Origin: JAVBLU01 sp031553225
GTDB taxonomy: Bacteria; Bacillota; Clostridia; Christensenellales; UBA1750
Length of the DNA: 64,000 nt
Assembly (NCBI GenBank): GCA_031553225.1
Contig: JAVBLU010000001.1
Span: forward strand, 124,001 to 188,000
Direction: 5' to 3'
Shown here: one piece after another, positions 23,697 to 32,436 of the stretch
How the letters are laid out: each line of letters begins with the position of its first letter
Numbering within the stretch: the first letter of the stretch is position 1
Position numbers and translations under genes: made by a program
The notes under the pieces: generated by a model
What the model was told of the DNA's origin: nothing
The model's database searches: none
Seen by the model: the letters and a program-made list of their open reading frames with translations, nothing else

Positions 23697-24065
23697 ATGG
23701 ACATTCTCATCAACCTCCTCAAGGCTTTCCTGGTGGGAGGGGCTATCTGCACAATCGGCCAGGTGCTCATCCTGCGCACAAACCTCACGGCGGCGCGCAT
23801 CCTGGTCATCTTCGTCACATCCGGCGTCATTCTTACCGCGCTTGGCCTGTATAAGCCGCTGGTGGATTGGGCCGGCAACGGCGCGACCGTGCCGCTGACC
23901 GGGTTTGGCTATGCGCTGTGCATGGGCACCTTAAAAGGCGTCGCCGAGCACGGCATCCTGGGCGCCATATCGGGCGGGGTGAGCGCCACGGCCGCCGGCA
24001 TCTCCGCCGCCATCCTGTTCGGCTACTTGAACGCCGTATTCTTCACGCCCAAGCGCAAACAGTAG
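23697..24065 (+). CDS. spoVAE: Stage V sporulation protein AE
   Basis: A 122-residue membrane protein paralogous to SpoVAC: LLKAFLVGGAICTIGQVLI, then GLYKPLVDWAGNGATVPLTG and GVSATAAGISAAILFGYL. It corresponds to SpoVAEb of Bacillus. AGGAGG precedes ATG 23697. It closes the operon; SpoVAEa and SpoVAF are absent from the cluster, as is common in Clostridia. Confidence 0.94.
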   Translation: MDILINLLKAFLVGGAICTIGQVLILRTNLTAARILVIFVTSGVILTALGLYKPLVDWAGNGATVPLTGFGYALCMGTLKGVAEHGILGAISGGVSATAAGISAAILFGYLNAVFFTPKRKQ

Positions 24066-24110
24066 CCTGCCCGCCTATCTCCTTCATGTGGCAGGGCAAG
24101 GCGAGCGCCC

Positions 24111-24680
24111 TTAAAGCATTGGCGGTAGGCCGAGCTTGTCCGTCACCATGCGCCATCCGGCAGGGCAGTCGGGCGTCTCCAGACGCGGGGAGAACCCCGC
24201 CTTCAGGTACACGCCGATGGCCACCCAGCTGTGCGTCTGCGTGGTGAGAAAGGCGTCGGCGTCCGGGCCAAACTGGGCCATGCACGCAAGCACGCGCGCG
24301 AGCATGGCCTTGCACAGGCCGCGGCGCTGGTGGTCCGGATGCACGCCCACCCAGTGGACGCGGTGCTGCACCGCGCCCCACCGCTCGTCCTGCCAGGCCA
24401 TGGCCGTGCCCACGGGCAGGCCGGTCGCATCCTCCACCGCGAAGAAGCAGCCCGCCCGCAGCCGCTCCTCACAGGGCAAAAAGTGCTCGGTAAAGTAGCC
24501 GAGCGCCTTTGCTTCCTCGGAAAACTCGCCCGCGCCGGTCTCGATGCGCGCCCAGTGCGCAGCGTCGCCCGGACGGTACAGCCGCAGGGAATACCCATGC
24601 GGACAGGGCCAGTCCGGCAGGTTGTGCAGGCCCCGGCGGCCCATGGTCAGGGCGATGTATGGCAGCGACGTGTCCTTCAT
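24111..24680 (-). CDS. GNAT-family N-acetyltransferase
   Basis: A 189-residue acetyltransferase. The acetyl-CoA loop is HPDHQRRGLCKAML, preceded by VHWVGV, and VAIGVYLKAGFSP is the C-terminal motif. The substrate is unknown. ATG 24680 has GAGGAG upstream; the frame is open further but with no supporting start signal. It is convergent with the spoVA operon. Confidence 0.87.
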   Translation of the reverse strand: MKDTSLPYIALTMGRRGLHNLPDWPCPHGYSLRLYRPGDAAHWARIETGAGEFSEEAKALGYFTEHFLPCEERLRAGCFFAVEDATGLPVGTAMAWQDERWGAVQHRVHWVGVHPDHQRRGLCKAMLARVLACMAQFGPDADAFLTTQTHSWVAIGVYLKAGFSPRLETPDCPAGWRMVTDKLGLPPML

Positions 24681-24766
24681 GCGCAACGCTCCTCGCTTGC
24701 GTTTTCCTCGCTGAGGCCTTCGGCCGCCAGGCGTCAAAGCCGTTCTTGCGCTCCCCGCTTCCTATA

Positions 24767-26596
24767 CTAGGGCGTGGAATTCGCCGCACGCTCTTCCTGT
24801 ACCGGCCCGGCCTCGTACCATTTGCGCTGTGCCGCAAACATTTGCGCGTACAACCCGCCGCGCGCCATCAGCTGCTCGTGCGTGCCTGTGTCGTCGACGC
24901 GGCCGCCGTCCATCACGACAATACGGCCGGTGATGCGCGCCGAGCCCAGCCGGTGCGTGACGATCACGGCGGTTTTCCCGCGCGACATCTCTGCGAACTG
25001 CCGATACACGCGCGTCTCCTCGATGGGATCGATGGCTGCCGTCGGTTCGTCCAGCACGATCAGCTCGTGCGTGCGGTACAGCCCGCGGGCGATGGCCACC
25101 CTCTGCCATTCCCCGCCCGAGAGGTCCACCCCGTCGAACTCCCGGCTGAGCATGGTGTCCATTCCGTCCGGGAAGGAGGGCCCCAGCTGGAGCTCCGCCC
25201 GGCCGCAGGCAGCCTGCGCACGCGCTTTGGCCTCCCCGCTGTCAACGTCCGGCTGCGAGAGGGCGACGTTGTCCAGCAGGGTCATGCGGTAGCGCTGGTA
25301 TTTTTGCTGCACGGCGGACACGCCGCGGAACACGCTGTCCTGCGTGGCGCCGGCCGTGTCCAGCCCGCCCACGAGCACGCGGCCGGAGGTCGGCGCGTAC
25401 AGCCCGGTCATCAGCTTGACAAGCGTGGACTTGCCCGCGCCGTTCGCGCCCACGATGGCGACGGTCTCCCCTGCGGCTATTGTCAGGGACACGCCGCGTA
25501 TCGCTTCCTCCTGTGCGCCCGGGTAGGCAAAGCGCACGTCCTGCAGCGACAGGCCCTGCTCGGCGTCAAACTCGCCAAGGCTTCCGCCGCGCTCGGGCAT
25601 ATCCAAAAAATTCAAAAAGTTGCGCATGGTGCCCGCCGTGCGCGCCACCTGGCCGACGTGGCGGCTGATGATCTCCTCGGCCACGCCGAAGAGCATGCCC
25701 ACCGAGGAGAGCACCGCCGCGAACGCGCCCACGGTGATAACCCCGGCCAGCAGCCGGGAGACGAGCAGCCCCAAAATGCCCAGGTATCCGACGAGGGTGA
25801 ACAGGCGCATGACCGCCTCGCGCTTCTGCGTGGTCGCCTCGGCCTTCCAGCGCGTTTTGCCCAGCACGAAGGCGGCATCGCACGTAAGCTTCATAAAGTA
25901 GGTGAAAGCGCCCAGCATGCGCGTCTCCTTGAAGTATTGCCGGTCGGTGAGGCACTGTTCATAGTACTCCATCCTACGGCGCACGGGAGCCACTTCGTCC
26001 TCCAGCTTGGCGAACACCTTCAGGCGAAACACCTGGCTTGCGATGACCGGCAGGAACACGAGCGCCAGGCTGACGAGCAGCAGAGGGGATAGGCTGTACA
26101 GGTACCCGCCCATGGTGGCAAAGTAGGGCAAATAGAACGTGGCGATGGTGATGAGGATTTTTCCGGTGAAGATGCCGCGCCCGGCACCCTCGCGCGCCTT
26201 GTTCACATCGTCCAAAAAGGCCGGATCCTCGAAGGTGACCGGGGCGATGCGGCTGGCCTTGTCGTTGATCTGCGTGTTGAGCACGCCCGTGATTTTGACG
26301 TTCGTCTGGCTAAAGAAGAAGTTGTCAAAGCCGTTGAGCGCCTGTGTCCATACGTGCGCCAGGCCAAAGAAACCCGCCGCGGCTACGGCGGTCCCGAGCG
26401 GGCCGCCCGAGGCCAGCGCGGTCGCCGCGTCGAAAAGGCGCTGCATGGTGATGTAGACGAGCGCAAAGCTGCTGGCGTGCACCATGGAGCTGACCACGTG
26501 CGCGGCGTTCATGGCCGGCGCGGCGCGCAAAACCAGGAGCATCATGCGCCAGATGTCCGCGATGAGCGGACGTTCGGGCCGCTTCTTCTCGCTCAT
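24767..26596 (-). CDS. ABC exporter, fused permease-ATPase, second subunit
   Basis: A 609-residue type IV ABC exporter half. An N-terminal six-helix membrane domain (about 20-330) is followed by an ATPase with Walker A GANGAGKSTLVKLMTG, signature LSGGEWQRVAIARG, Walker B LIVLDEPTAAID and H-loop VTHRLG. ATG 26596 overlaps the stop of the upstream half-transporter by four bases, so the two very likely form a heterodimer. The family includes peptide, lipid and drug exporters; the substrate is unknown. Confidence 0.92.
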   Translation of the reverse strand: MSEKKRPERPLIADIWRMMLLVLRAAPAMNAAHVVSSMVHASSFALVYITMQRLFDAATALASGGPLGTAVAAAGFFGLAHVWTQALNGFDNFFFSQTNVKITGVLNTQINDKASRIAPVTFEDPAFLDDVNKAREGAGRGIFTGKILITIATFYLPYFATMGGYLYSLSPLLLVSLALVFLPVIASQVFRLKVFAKLEDEVAPVRRRMEYYEQCLTDRQYFKETRMLGAFTYFMKLTCDAAFVLGKTRWKAEATTQKREAVMRLFTLVGYLGILGLLVSRLLAGVITVGAFAAVLSSVGMLFGVAEEIISRHVGQVARTAGTMRNFLNFLDMPERGGSLGEFDAEQGLSLQDVRFAYPGAQEEAIRGVSLTIAAGETVAIVGANGAGKSTLVKLMTGLYAPTSGRVLVGGLDTAGATQDSVFRGVSAVQQKYQRYRMTLLDNVALSQPDVDSGEAKARAQAACGRAELQLGPSFPDGMDTMLSREFDGVDLSGGEWQRVAIARGLYRTHELIVLDEPTAAIDPIEETRVYRQFAEMSRGKTAVIVTHRLGSARITGRIVVMDGGRVDDTGTHEQLMARGGLYAQMFAAQRKWYEAGPVQEERAANSTP

Positions 26597-28407
26597 TGGT
26601 ACCAGCTCCTTTGGCTGTCGTACATGCGGGCATACAGCCCGCCGTCCGCCATCAGCTGCGCGTGCGTACCGTGTTCCAGCAGCCGTCCCTCGCCGATGAC
26701 GAAGATCTCGTCGGCCAGCTTGGTGGAGCCCAGGCGATGGGAGATGAACAGCGTCGTCACCCCCTGCGAGATGCGCCCGAAGTCCTCGTACAGGCGCGAC
26801 TCGCTCATCGGGTCCAGCGCGGCGGTCGGCTCGTCCAGCACGCGAAGGGGCGCGCGCGACAGCACGGCGCGCGCCATGGCCACCCTCTGCCACTCCCCGC
26901 CGGACAGGTCATGCCCGCTGCCGTCGAGTTTCCCCAGCGGCGTGGCCGCGCCCTTGGGCAGCTTGCGAATCACCTCGGACAGGCCGAGCTGCTCGCTCGC
27001 CGCGCGCACCCGGCCGTCCATGGCCGGCTCGTCCAGAAAGGCTGCGTCGCCCAGGGCGATGTTGTCGCGCAGCGACACGCTGTACCTGGCGAAGTCCTGG
27101 TGCAGCACGGCCGTCACGGCCTTCAGCTCGGGCTGCGTGTAGGAGCGCAGCGACCGCCCGTTCAGCAGAATTTCGCCATCGTACTGGTCGTACAAGCCGG
27201 TCATCAGCTTGGTGATGGTCGTCTTGCCCGCGCCGTTCACACCTACAAAGGCGTAGTGCCGCCCGGCCTTCAAGGAGAGGGACAGGCCCTTGAGCACGTC
27301 GCGGTCCGTACCTGGATAGCGGAAGGACACGTCGCGCAGCTCCAGGCTCTCAAAGGCGGGGGCAGGGTGCGCGGGCAGGGCGTCCGCCCCTTCCGTCTGG
27401 GGCAGGTTGACGAGCTTGGTGATGTCCTTCATGTACTCCTGCAGCTTGGCGATCTGATCCATGGAATACTGAAGGCCCCAGCTCATCTGCTGCACCAGGT
27501 CGCCCGCCGCGCGCACGAGCGACATGAAGATACCCACCGACAGTGCGCCAACCATCACCGGCTGCAGCATCGACCCGGCGATGACCACCGTGACGAGCGA
27601 CATGGCGACGCCCCCGGCCTTCATGCGCAGGTACCAGCGCATCTCCACGCGCAGCAGGTGCTTGCGCGCCCGCTCGTAGTGCTCCAGCCACACGGCGGAA
27701 AGCTTCTTCGAGTAGCCGAACATCGCCCGCTCGTCCACGGCCTCCCGCCCCAGAAGCACGTCGCCCAGGTACTTCCACCGCCGCTCGTATTTGGAGACGT
27801 CGCGCTGCGCCTGGTAGTTTATGCGCCCGCCCTTCAGCGCAAGGGCGATCATGGGCGCGGACAGCGCCAGAATCACCAGCGGTGGCCACCACACGTGCGT
27901 CAGCAGAATGACGAGCAGGCCCAGGACGCGCACGACGTTGCTCACCAGGCCATACACGCCTTCCTGGTACTGGCTCATCTGGGAAGCTGGGTCCTTGGTG
28001 ACGCGCTGGATGAGATCCCACGTCTCGTGGCTCTCGATGCAGGCGTAGGAAAGGCGCGCCACCCGCTCGGTAAGCGCCGTGTGAAAGTGCGAGCGCAGGG
28101 CGTTCTCCACGCGGTTGGAGAACAGGCTTTGGCACAGCCCCAAAAACCACCCGGCGCCCACCAGGCCCCCGACGGCCAACGCCGGCCACAGGGCGGCGGA
28201 AGCGGGCAGACGGCCGCCCACGACGAGCAGTGCCGTGTCGATGAAGCGCGCCGTGGCGATCACCTGCAGGAGCGGCACTGCGCTTTGAAGCGCCAGCTGC
28301 ATCAGACGCAGCGCCGTCTCCGCAGGCGCGCAGCGCCACAGGATGGGCATAAGATCGCGCAGGCGGTAGGTGCGCGTATCCAGATGGAACGATCGCACGG
28401 GCCTCAC
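26593..28407 (-). CDS. ABC exporter, fused permease-ATPase, first subunit
   Basis: A 604-residue ABC exporter half and partner of the next gene. The membrane domain spans about residues 20-330; the ATPase has Walker A GVNGAGKTTITKLMTG, signature LSGGEWQRVAMARA, Walker B LRVLDEPTAALD and H-loop ISHRLG. The start is GTG 28407 next to GGAGGA; a GTG three codons later would give more usual spacing. It is divergent from polA. Confidence 0.92.
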   Translation of the reverse strand: MRPVRSFHLDTRTYRLRDLMPILWRCAPAETALRLMQLALQSAVPLLQVIATARFIDTALLVVGGRLPASAALWPALAVGGLVGAGWFLGLCQSLFSNRVENALRSHFHTALTERVARLSYACIESHETWDLIQRVTKDPASQMSQYQEGVYGLVSNVVRVLGLLVILLTHVWWPPLVILALSAPMIALALKGGRINYQAQRDVSKYERRWKYLGDVLLGREAVDERAMFGYSKKLSAVWLEHYERARKHLLRVEMRWYLRMKAGGVAMSLVTVVIAGSMLQPVMVGALSVGIFMSLVRAAGDLVQQMSWGLQYSMDQIAKLQEYMKDITKLVNLPQTEGADALPAHPAPAFESLELRDVSFRYPGTDRDVLKGLSLSLKAGRHYAFVGVNGAGKTTITKLMTGLYDQYDGEILLNGRSLRSYTQPELKAVTAVLHQDFARYSVSLRDNIALGDAAFLDEPAMDGRVRAASEQLGLSEVIRKLPKGAATPLGKLDGSGHDLSGGEWQRVAMARAVLSRAPLRVLDEPTAALDPMSESRLYEDFGRISQGVTTLFISHRLGSTKLADEIFVIGEGRLLEHGTHAQLMADGGLYARMYDSQRSWYQ

Positions 28408-28576
28408 GCTCCTCCGTTTTTTCCCATTATATCATGGCATGTGGGCCCTGGCTACCCGCGCACCGGCCTCGGACGGCCCGGCTTGGCCGAGCGGATGCGC
28501 CGCGGCAAGATGCGGCCGCGACATCGTTCCGGCACAAAGGAGTGCCCGGGTGGCAGCGCTCATGCGGGCCGAGCGT

Positions 28577-28605
28577 TTGCGCAAACGGAAAAAGCGTGGT
28601 ACACT
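28577..28605 (+). promoter_or_regulatory. Promoter of the polA operon
   Basis: TTGCGC at 28577-28582 and TACACT at 28600-28605 with a 17-base spacer, 18 bases before the polA start. Confidence 0.65.
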
Positions 28606-28623
28606 AAGGCGCTGAAAGGGGCG

Positions 28624-31200
28624 ATGCGCGTGGCGGATTTGCTCATGGTCGTGGACGGCCACTCGCTCATGTACCGGGCGTATTTCGCCCTGCCCCCGCT
28701 GGAGACGGTGAACGGCGTGCAGACAAACGCTGTGTTTGGGTTTATGAACATGCTGCTTCGGGCGATGGCCGATCATAGGCCTACGCACGTGTGCGTGGCC
28801 TTCGACACGCCCGCGCCCACATTCCGCCATCAGGAGTTTGACGGGTACAAGGCGACGCGCAAGCCTGCGCCGGACGATCTGCGCGCGCAGTTTCCGGTGC
28901 TGAAGGACCTTCTGTCGGCCATGGGCATCGCGCATGCCGAGCTGCCCGGTTGGGAAGCGGACGACCTGCTGGGCACGCTGGCTGCGCGCGCCGAAGCGGC
29001 CGGCCTGCCGGCCCTGCTCGTGACGGGCGACCGCGACGCGCTGCAGCTCATCTCGCCCACTACGCGCGTGTTGCTTACGCGCAAGGGTATCTCCGAGCTT
29101 CAGACGATCGGACGTGATGAGCTGATCGCCCAGTTCGGCTACGCGCCCGAGCAGGTGCCCGACCTGAAGGCGCTCATGGGCGATGCGTCCGACAACATCC
29201 CCGGCGTGCCCAAGGTGGGCGAAAAGACCGCGCTTAAACTGCTCGCCGACTATCAAACGCTGGAGGGCGTGCTTGAGCATGCCCAGGAACAGACGCCCAC
29301 GCTGAAAAAGAACCTGACCGAGGGCGCGCAGCAAGCGCGCGCCTCGCGCAGCCTGGCCACCATCGACGCGGCCGCGCCGCTCCCCGCCGATCTGCCTGCG
29401 CTGCGCGTAGGACGCATGGCCACGGACGAGGCCTTCGCAATGCTGAAGCACTACCAGATGAATTCCTTGGCCGCCCGCCTGCGGGCGTTGTCTGGAGCGT
29501 CCGCGCCGGACAGCGCGCCCGCGCCGGCGGGGGCCGCCTGGCGCACGGTAAGCGCGGACTCGCCCGAGGCCCTCGCAAAGGAACTGCGCGGGCGAAGTCT
29601 GCCCGCGGCGCTGCACATCGACGACGCGGGCGCAAGCGTCGCCTTCGCCGACGGCACGCTGGTGCGCGCGCCCTTCGGGGGCGATTTGCTAACGCCCGGG
29701 CTGGACCCGCTGGAGGTCGTGCGGGCGCTGCAGGCGCGCTTCGGCCGGGGCGAGGGATTGTGCGCGCACGACGCCAAAACGCTGCGCACGCGGCTGGCGC
29801 CCTACGGCGCGGATTTTCCCGCTATCGCGGACGACACGCTGCTCGCCGTGTACCTGCTGGACGCCGTGTCCTCCCCCACCCTTCAGAAGGCGACCGGGCG
29901 CTTGCTGGGCGATGAGCGTCCGGACGCCTCCGGCGTATACGACCTGCGGGAGAAGTGCCTGCCCGAGCTGATTTCCCAGGGCATGGGGCCGCTTTACCGC
30001 GACGTGGAGATGCCCTTGGCCTGCGTGCTGTACGACATGGAGCAGGCAGGCTTCCTCATCGATCTGCCGGAACTGTCCCGCCAGGGCGCGGCCCTGCGGC
30101 AGGAGGCTGAGGCCGTCCGCGCGGACATCGTAGAGCGCGTGGGGCACGAGGTGAATCTGAACTCGCCCAAACAGCTGGCCGAGCTTTTGTACGACGAGCT
30201 GCAGCTGCCGGTGGTAAAAAAGACCGCCACCGGCCGCTCCACGGACGCGGACGTGCTGGAGCAGCTGGCCGAGCGCGAGCCGATGTGCGCGCAGATCCTG
30301 CAGTACCGGCAAGTGACGAAGCTCGTCTCCACCTACGTGGACGGGCTCTCTTCCCTCGTACAGCGCTCGGGGCGCATCCACACCACCTTCCATCAGGCGC
30401 TCACCTTCACCGGTCGCATCTCCTCTTCCGAGCCGAACCTGCAAAACATTCCCATCCGCACGGACGTGGGCCGTCAGATTCGCCGGGCTTTTATCGCACC
30501 GGAAGGGTGCGTGCTCGTGGACGCCGACTACTCGCAGATCGAACTGCGCGTGCTTGCCCACATGTCCGGCGACCCGGCCTTCGTGCAGGCGTTTCAAAGC
30601 GGCCAGGACATCCACGCGCGCACGGCGGCCGAGGTGTTCGACGTGCCGCTGGGCGAGGTGACGCCCAAGATGCGCGCCAGCGCCAAGGCCGTCAACTTCG
30701 GAATCGTGTACGGCATTTCGGACTTTGGCCTGGCGCGCAATATCGGCTGCAGCCGCAAGGAGGCCGCCGAGATCATCGAGCGCTTCTTCAGCCGTTACCC
30801 GCGCGTGAAGTCCTGCATGGACGGTTTTGTGACGTGCGCCAAAGCAAACGGGTACGTGGAGACGCTGCTGCATCGCCGCCGCCGCATCCCCGAGCTGAGC
30901 GCGCCGCAGTATCAAACGCGCATGTTCGGCGAGCGTGCGGCCATGAACACGCCCATCCAGGGCTCTGCGGCGGACATCATCAAGCTGGCCATGGTGGCCG
31001 TTCCGGCCGCGCTTTCCCGGGCCGGCCTTCAGGCGCGGCTCATTTTACAGGTGCACGACGAGCTGATCGTGGAGGCGCCCGAGCGGGAGGTTCAGACCGC
31101 TGCGCAGATCCTCAAGGACGAAATGGAGCGCGTGATGGCGCTGTCCGTGCCGCTGCGCGTAGACGTGGGCGTCGGCCGCAACTGGCTGGACGCGAAATAG
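28624..31200 (+). CDS. polA: DNA polymerase I
   Basis: PolA fills gaps and removes RNA primers. The 858-residue protein has a 5'-nuclease domain (1 to about 290; DGHSLMYRAYFAL, TGDRDALQL, GDASDNIPGVPKVGEKTA), a degenerate 3'-5' exonuclease-like domain (about 300-470) with no visible DxE or other catalytic acidic set, and the polymerase domain. In the last, DADYSQIELRVLAH (near 632), KAVNFGIVYG and HDELIVE form the active site. Loss of proofreading is usual in Firmicutes. ATG 28624 has AAAGGGG upstream. coaE follows after 11 bases. Confidence 0.97.
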   Translation: MRVADLLMVVDGHSLMYRAYFALPPLETVNGVQTNAVFGFMNMLLRAMADHRPTHVCVAFDTPAPTFRHQEFDGYKATRKPAPDDLRAQFPVLKDLLSAMGIAHAELPGWEADDLLGTLAARAEAAGLPALLVTGDRDALQLISPTTRVLLTRKGISELQTIGRDELIAQFGYAPEQVPDLKALMGDASDNIPGVPKVGEKTALKLLADYQTLEGVLEHAQEQTPTLKKNLTEGAQQARASRSLATIDAAAPLPADLPALRVGRMATDEAFAMLKHYQMNSLAARLRALSGASAPDSAPAPAGAAWRTVSADSPEALAKELRGRSLPAALHIDDAGASVAFADGTLVRAPFGGDLLTPGLDPLEVVRALQARFGRGEGLCAHDAKTLRTRLAPYGADFPAIADDTLLAVYLLDAVSSPTLQKATGRLLGDERPDASGVYDLREKCLPELISQGMGPLYRDVEMPLACVLYDMEQAGFLIDLPELSRQGAALRQEAEAVRADIVERVGHEVNLNSPKQLAELLYDELQLPVVKKTATGRSTDADVLEQLAEREPMCAQILQYRQVTKLVSTYVDGLSSLVQRSGRIHTTFHQALTFTGRISSSEPNLQNIPIRTDVGRQIRRAFIAPEGCVLVDADYSQIELRVLAHMSGDPAFVQAFQSGQDIHARTAAEVFDVPLGEVTPKMRASAKAVNFGIVYGISDFGLARNIGCSRKEAAEIIERFFSRYPRVKSCMDGFVTCAKANGYVETLLHRRRRIPELSAPQYQTRMFGERAAMNTPIQGSAADIIKLAMVAVPAALSRAGLQARLILQVHDELIVEAPEREVQTAAQILKDEMERVMALSVPLRVDVGVGRNWLDAK

Positions 31201-31211
31201 GAGGGGACGGC

Positions 31212-31814
31212 TTGCGGGTTATCGGCCTGACGGGCGGTATCGGCACGGGCAAAACCACGGCGGCGGACATGCTCGCCGCTATGGGCGCGCCGGTTGTGGA
31301 TGCGGACGAGATCAGCCGCGCCCTCACCGCGGAGGGCGGCGCGGCGCTGCCTGCCATACGGGAGGCCTTCGGACCGGACCTGTTCACGCCCGAAGGGCTG
31401 CTGGACCGCCGCGCGCTCGGCCGCATCGTGTTCGCCGACGAGAGCCGCCGCCGCGCGCTTGAGGCGATCGTGCACCCGATGGTGACCGCCGTCGCGCGCA
31501 GCCGCATGGACGAGCTGGCCGCCGCGGGCGAGGCCGTGTGCGTGCTGTCCGCCCCGCTTCTGTTTGAAGCCGGTCTAGAGGGCCTGTGCGACGAAGTGTG
31601 GCTCATCACCCTGCCGCCGGACGTGCAGCTCGCGCGCGTATGCGCCCGCGACGGCATGACGGCGACGGAAGCGCAGCTGCGCATCGCCAGCCAAATGCCC
31701 CAGGCCGAAAAGCAAAAGCGGGCCACGCACCAGGTGAATAACTCCGGCGCACTGAGCGATCTTGAACAACACTTGCGCGCGCTGCTACAGCGCGCAAAGG
31801 AGGCGCGGCCATGA
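31212..31814 (+). CDS. coaE: Dephospho-CoA kinase
   Basis: CoaE phosphorylates dephospho-CoA in the last step of coenzyme A synthesis. The 200-residue protein has Walker A GGIGTGKTT at residues 8-16 and the substrate motif VDADEISRAL. LFEAGLEGLCDEVWLI is the conserved lid-side segment. The start is TTG 31212 with GAGGGG upstream; an ATG-based start further in would lose the P-loop. It sits between polA and a lytic transglycosylase, an order common in Firmicutes. Confidence 0.95.
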   Translation: MRVIGLTGGIGTGKTTAADMLAAMGAPVVDADEISRALTAEGGAALPAIREAFGPDLFTPEGLLDRRALGRIVFADESRRRALEAIVHPMVTAVARSRMDELAAAGEAVCVLSAPLLFEAGLEGLCDEVWLITLPPDVQLARVCARDGMTATEAQLRIASQMPQAEKQKRATHQVNNSGALSDLEQHLRALLQRAKEARP

Positions 31815-32392
31815 CCGCGCGCCGATTGGCAGCCATGGGGCTTGGGTGTCTGTGCATCGCCCTAGCGCTCGCCTCTTTGGGCAACTACGCCGGATGGCGC
31901 GAGCGGCAGCTCTACCCCATCCGCTACGAGAGCCCCGTGCTGCTGCACGCCCGCGCATACGATCTGGACCCGCGGCTCGTGCTGGCCGTCATGCGGGCGG
32001 AGTCTTCCTATCGGCCGGACGCCGTGTCCAGCGTGGGCGCTATGGGGCTGATGCAGATCATGCCGGATACCGGCGCATGGATCGCTCAGAAGCTGCGCGA
32101 GGACGGCTTCCGCCATGAACAGCTCTTCGAGCCTGAGCTGAACATCCGCTACGGCTGCTGGTATCTGCGCTATCTGCTCAACCGTTACGACAACCGCCTG
32201 TCCGTGGCCTTGGCCGCCTACAACGCCGGGGGCACGAACGTGGACAGATGGCTTTCCGACGCGCAGTACTCCGACGACGGCCAAACGCTCAAGTCCATCC
32301 CCTTCGATCAGCCGCGGGTGTACGTAGGCCGCGTGCAGAACAACCTGCACGCCTATCGCAGCATCTACCCGAACTACCCAAAGGACCGCTAG
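31811..32392 (+). CDS. Membrane-anchored lytic transglycosylase
   Basis: A 193-residue SLT-domain protein that cleaves peptidoglycan glycan strands. An N-terminal signal anchor covers about residues 7-25. The catalytic Glu is in AESSYRPDAVSSVGAMGLMQ (read MRAESS), with MQIMPDTG and NIRYGCWYLRYLL, then ALAAYNAGGTNVDRWL, as standard family-1 motifs. ATG 31811 overlaps coaE by four bases. Confidence 0.93.
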   Translation: MTARRLAAMGLGCLCIALALASLGNYAGWRERQLYPIRYESPVLLHARAYDLDPRLVLAVMRAESSYRPDAVSSVGAMGLMQIMPDTGAWIAQKLREDGFRHEQLFEPELNIRYGCWYLRYLLNRYDNRLSVALAAYNAGGTNVDRWLSDAQYSDDGQTLKSIPFDQPRVYVGRVQNNLHAYRSIYPNYPKDR

Positions 32393-32436
32393 CAAGCAGC
32401 CGCGTGGCGCAAAAAGAGGGAGGTTGACCGCACAAA

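Noticed and set aside
26596..28623. Upstream open frame in phase with polA
   Set aside because: It runs antisense through the ABC exporter gene; PolA homology begins at ATG 28624, which has a ribosome binding site and promoter.
30285..31211. N-terminal extension of the coaE frame
   Set aside because: It overlaps the polymerase domain of polA in another frame; the CoaE P-loop starts right after TTG 31212.
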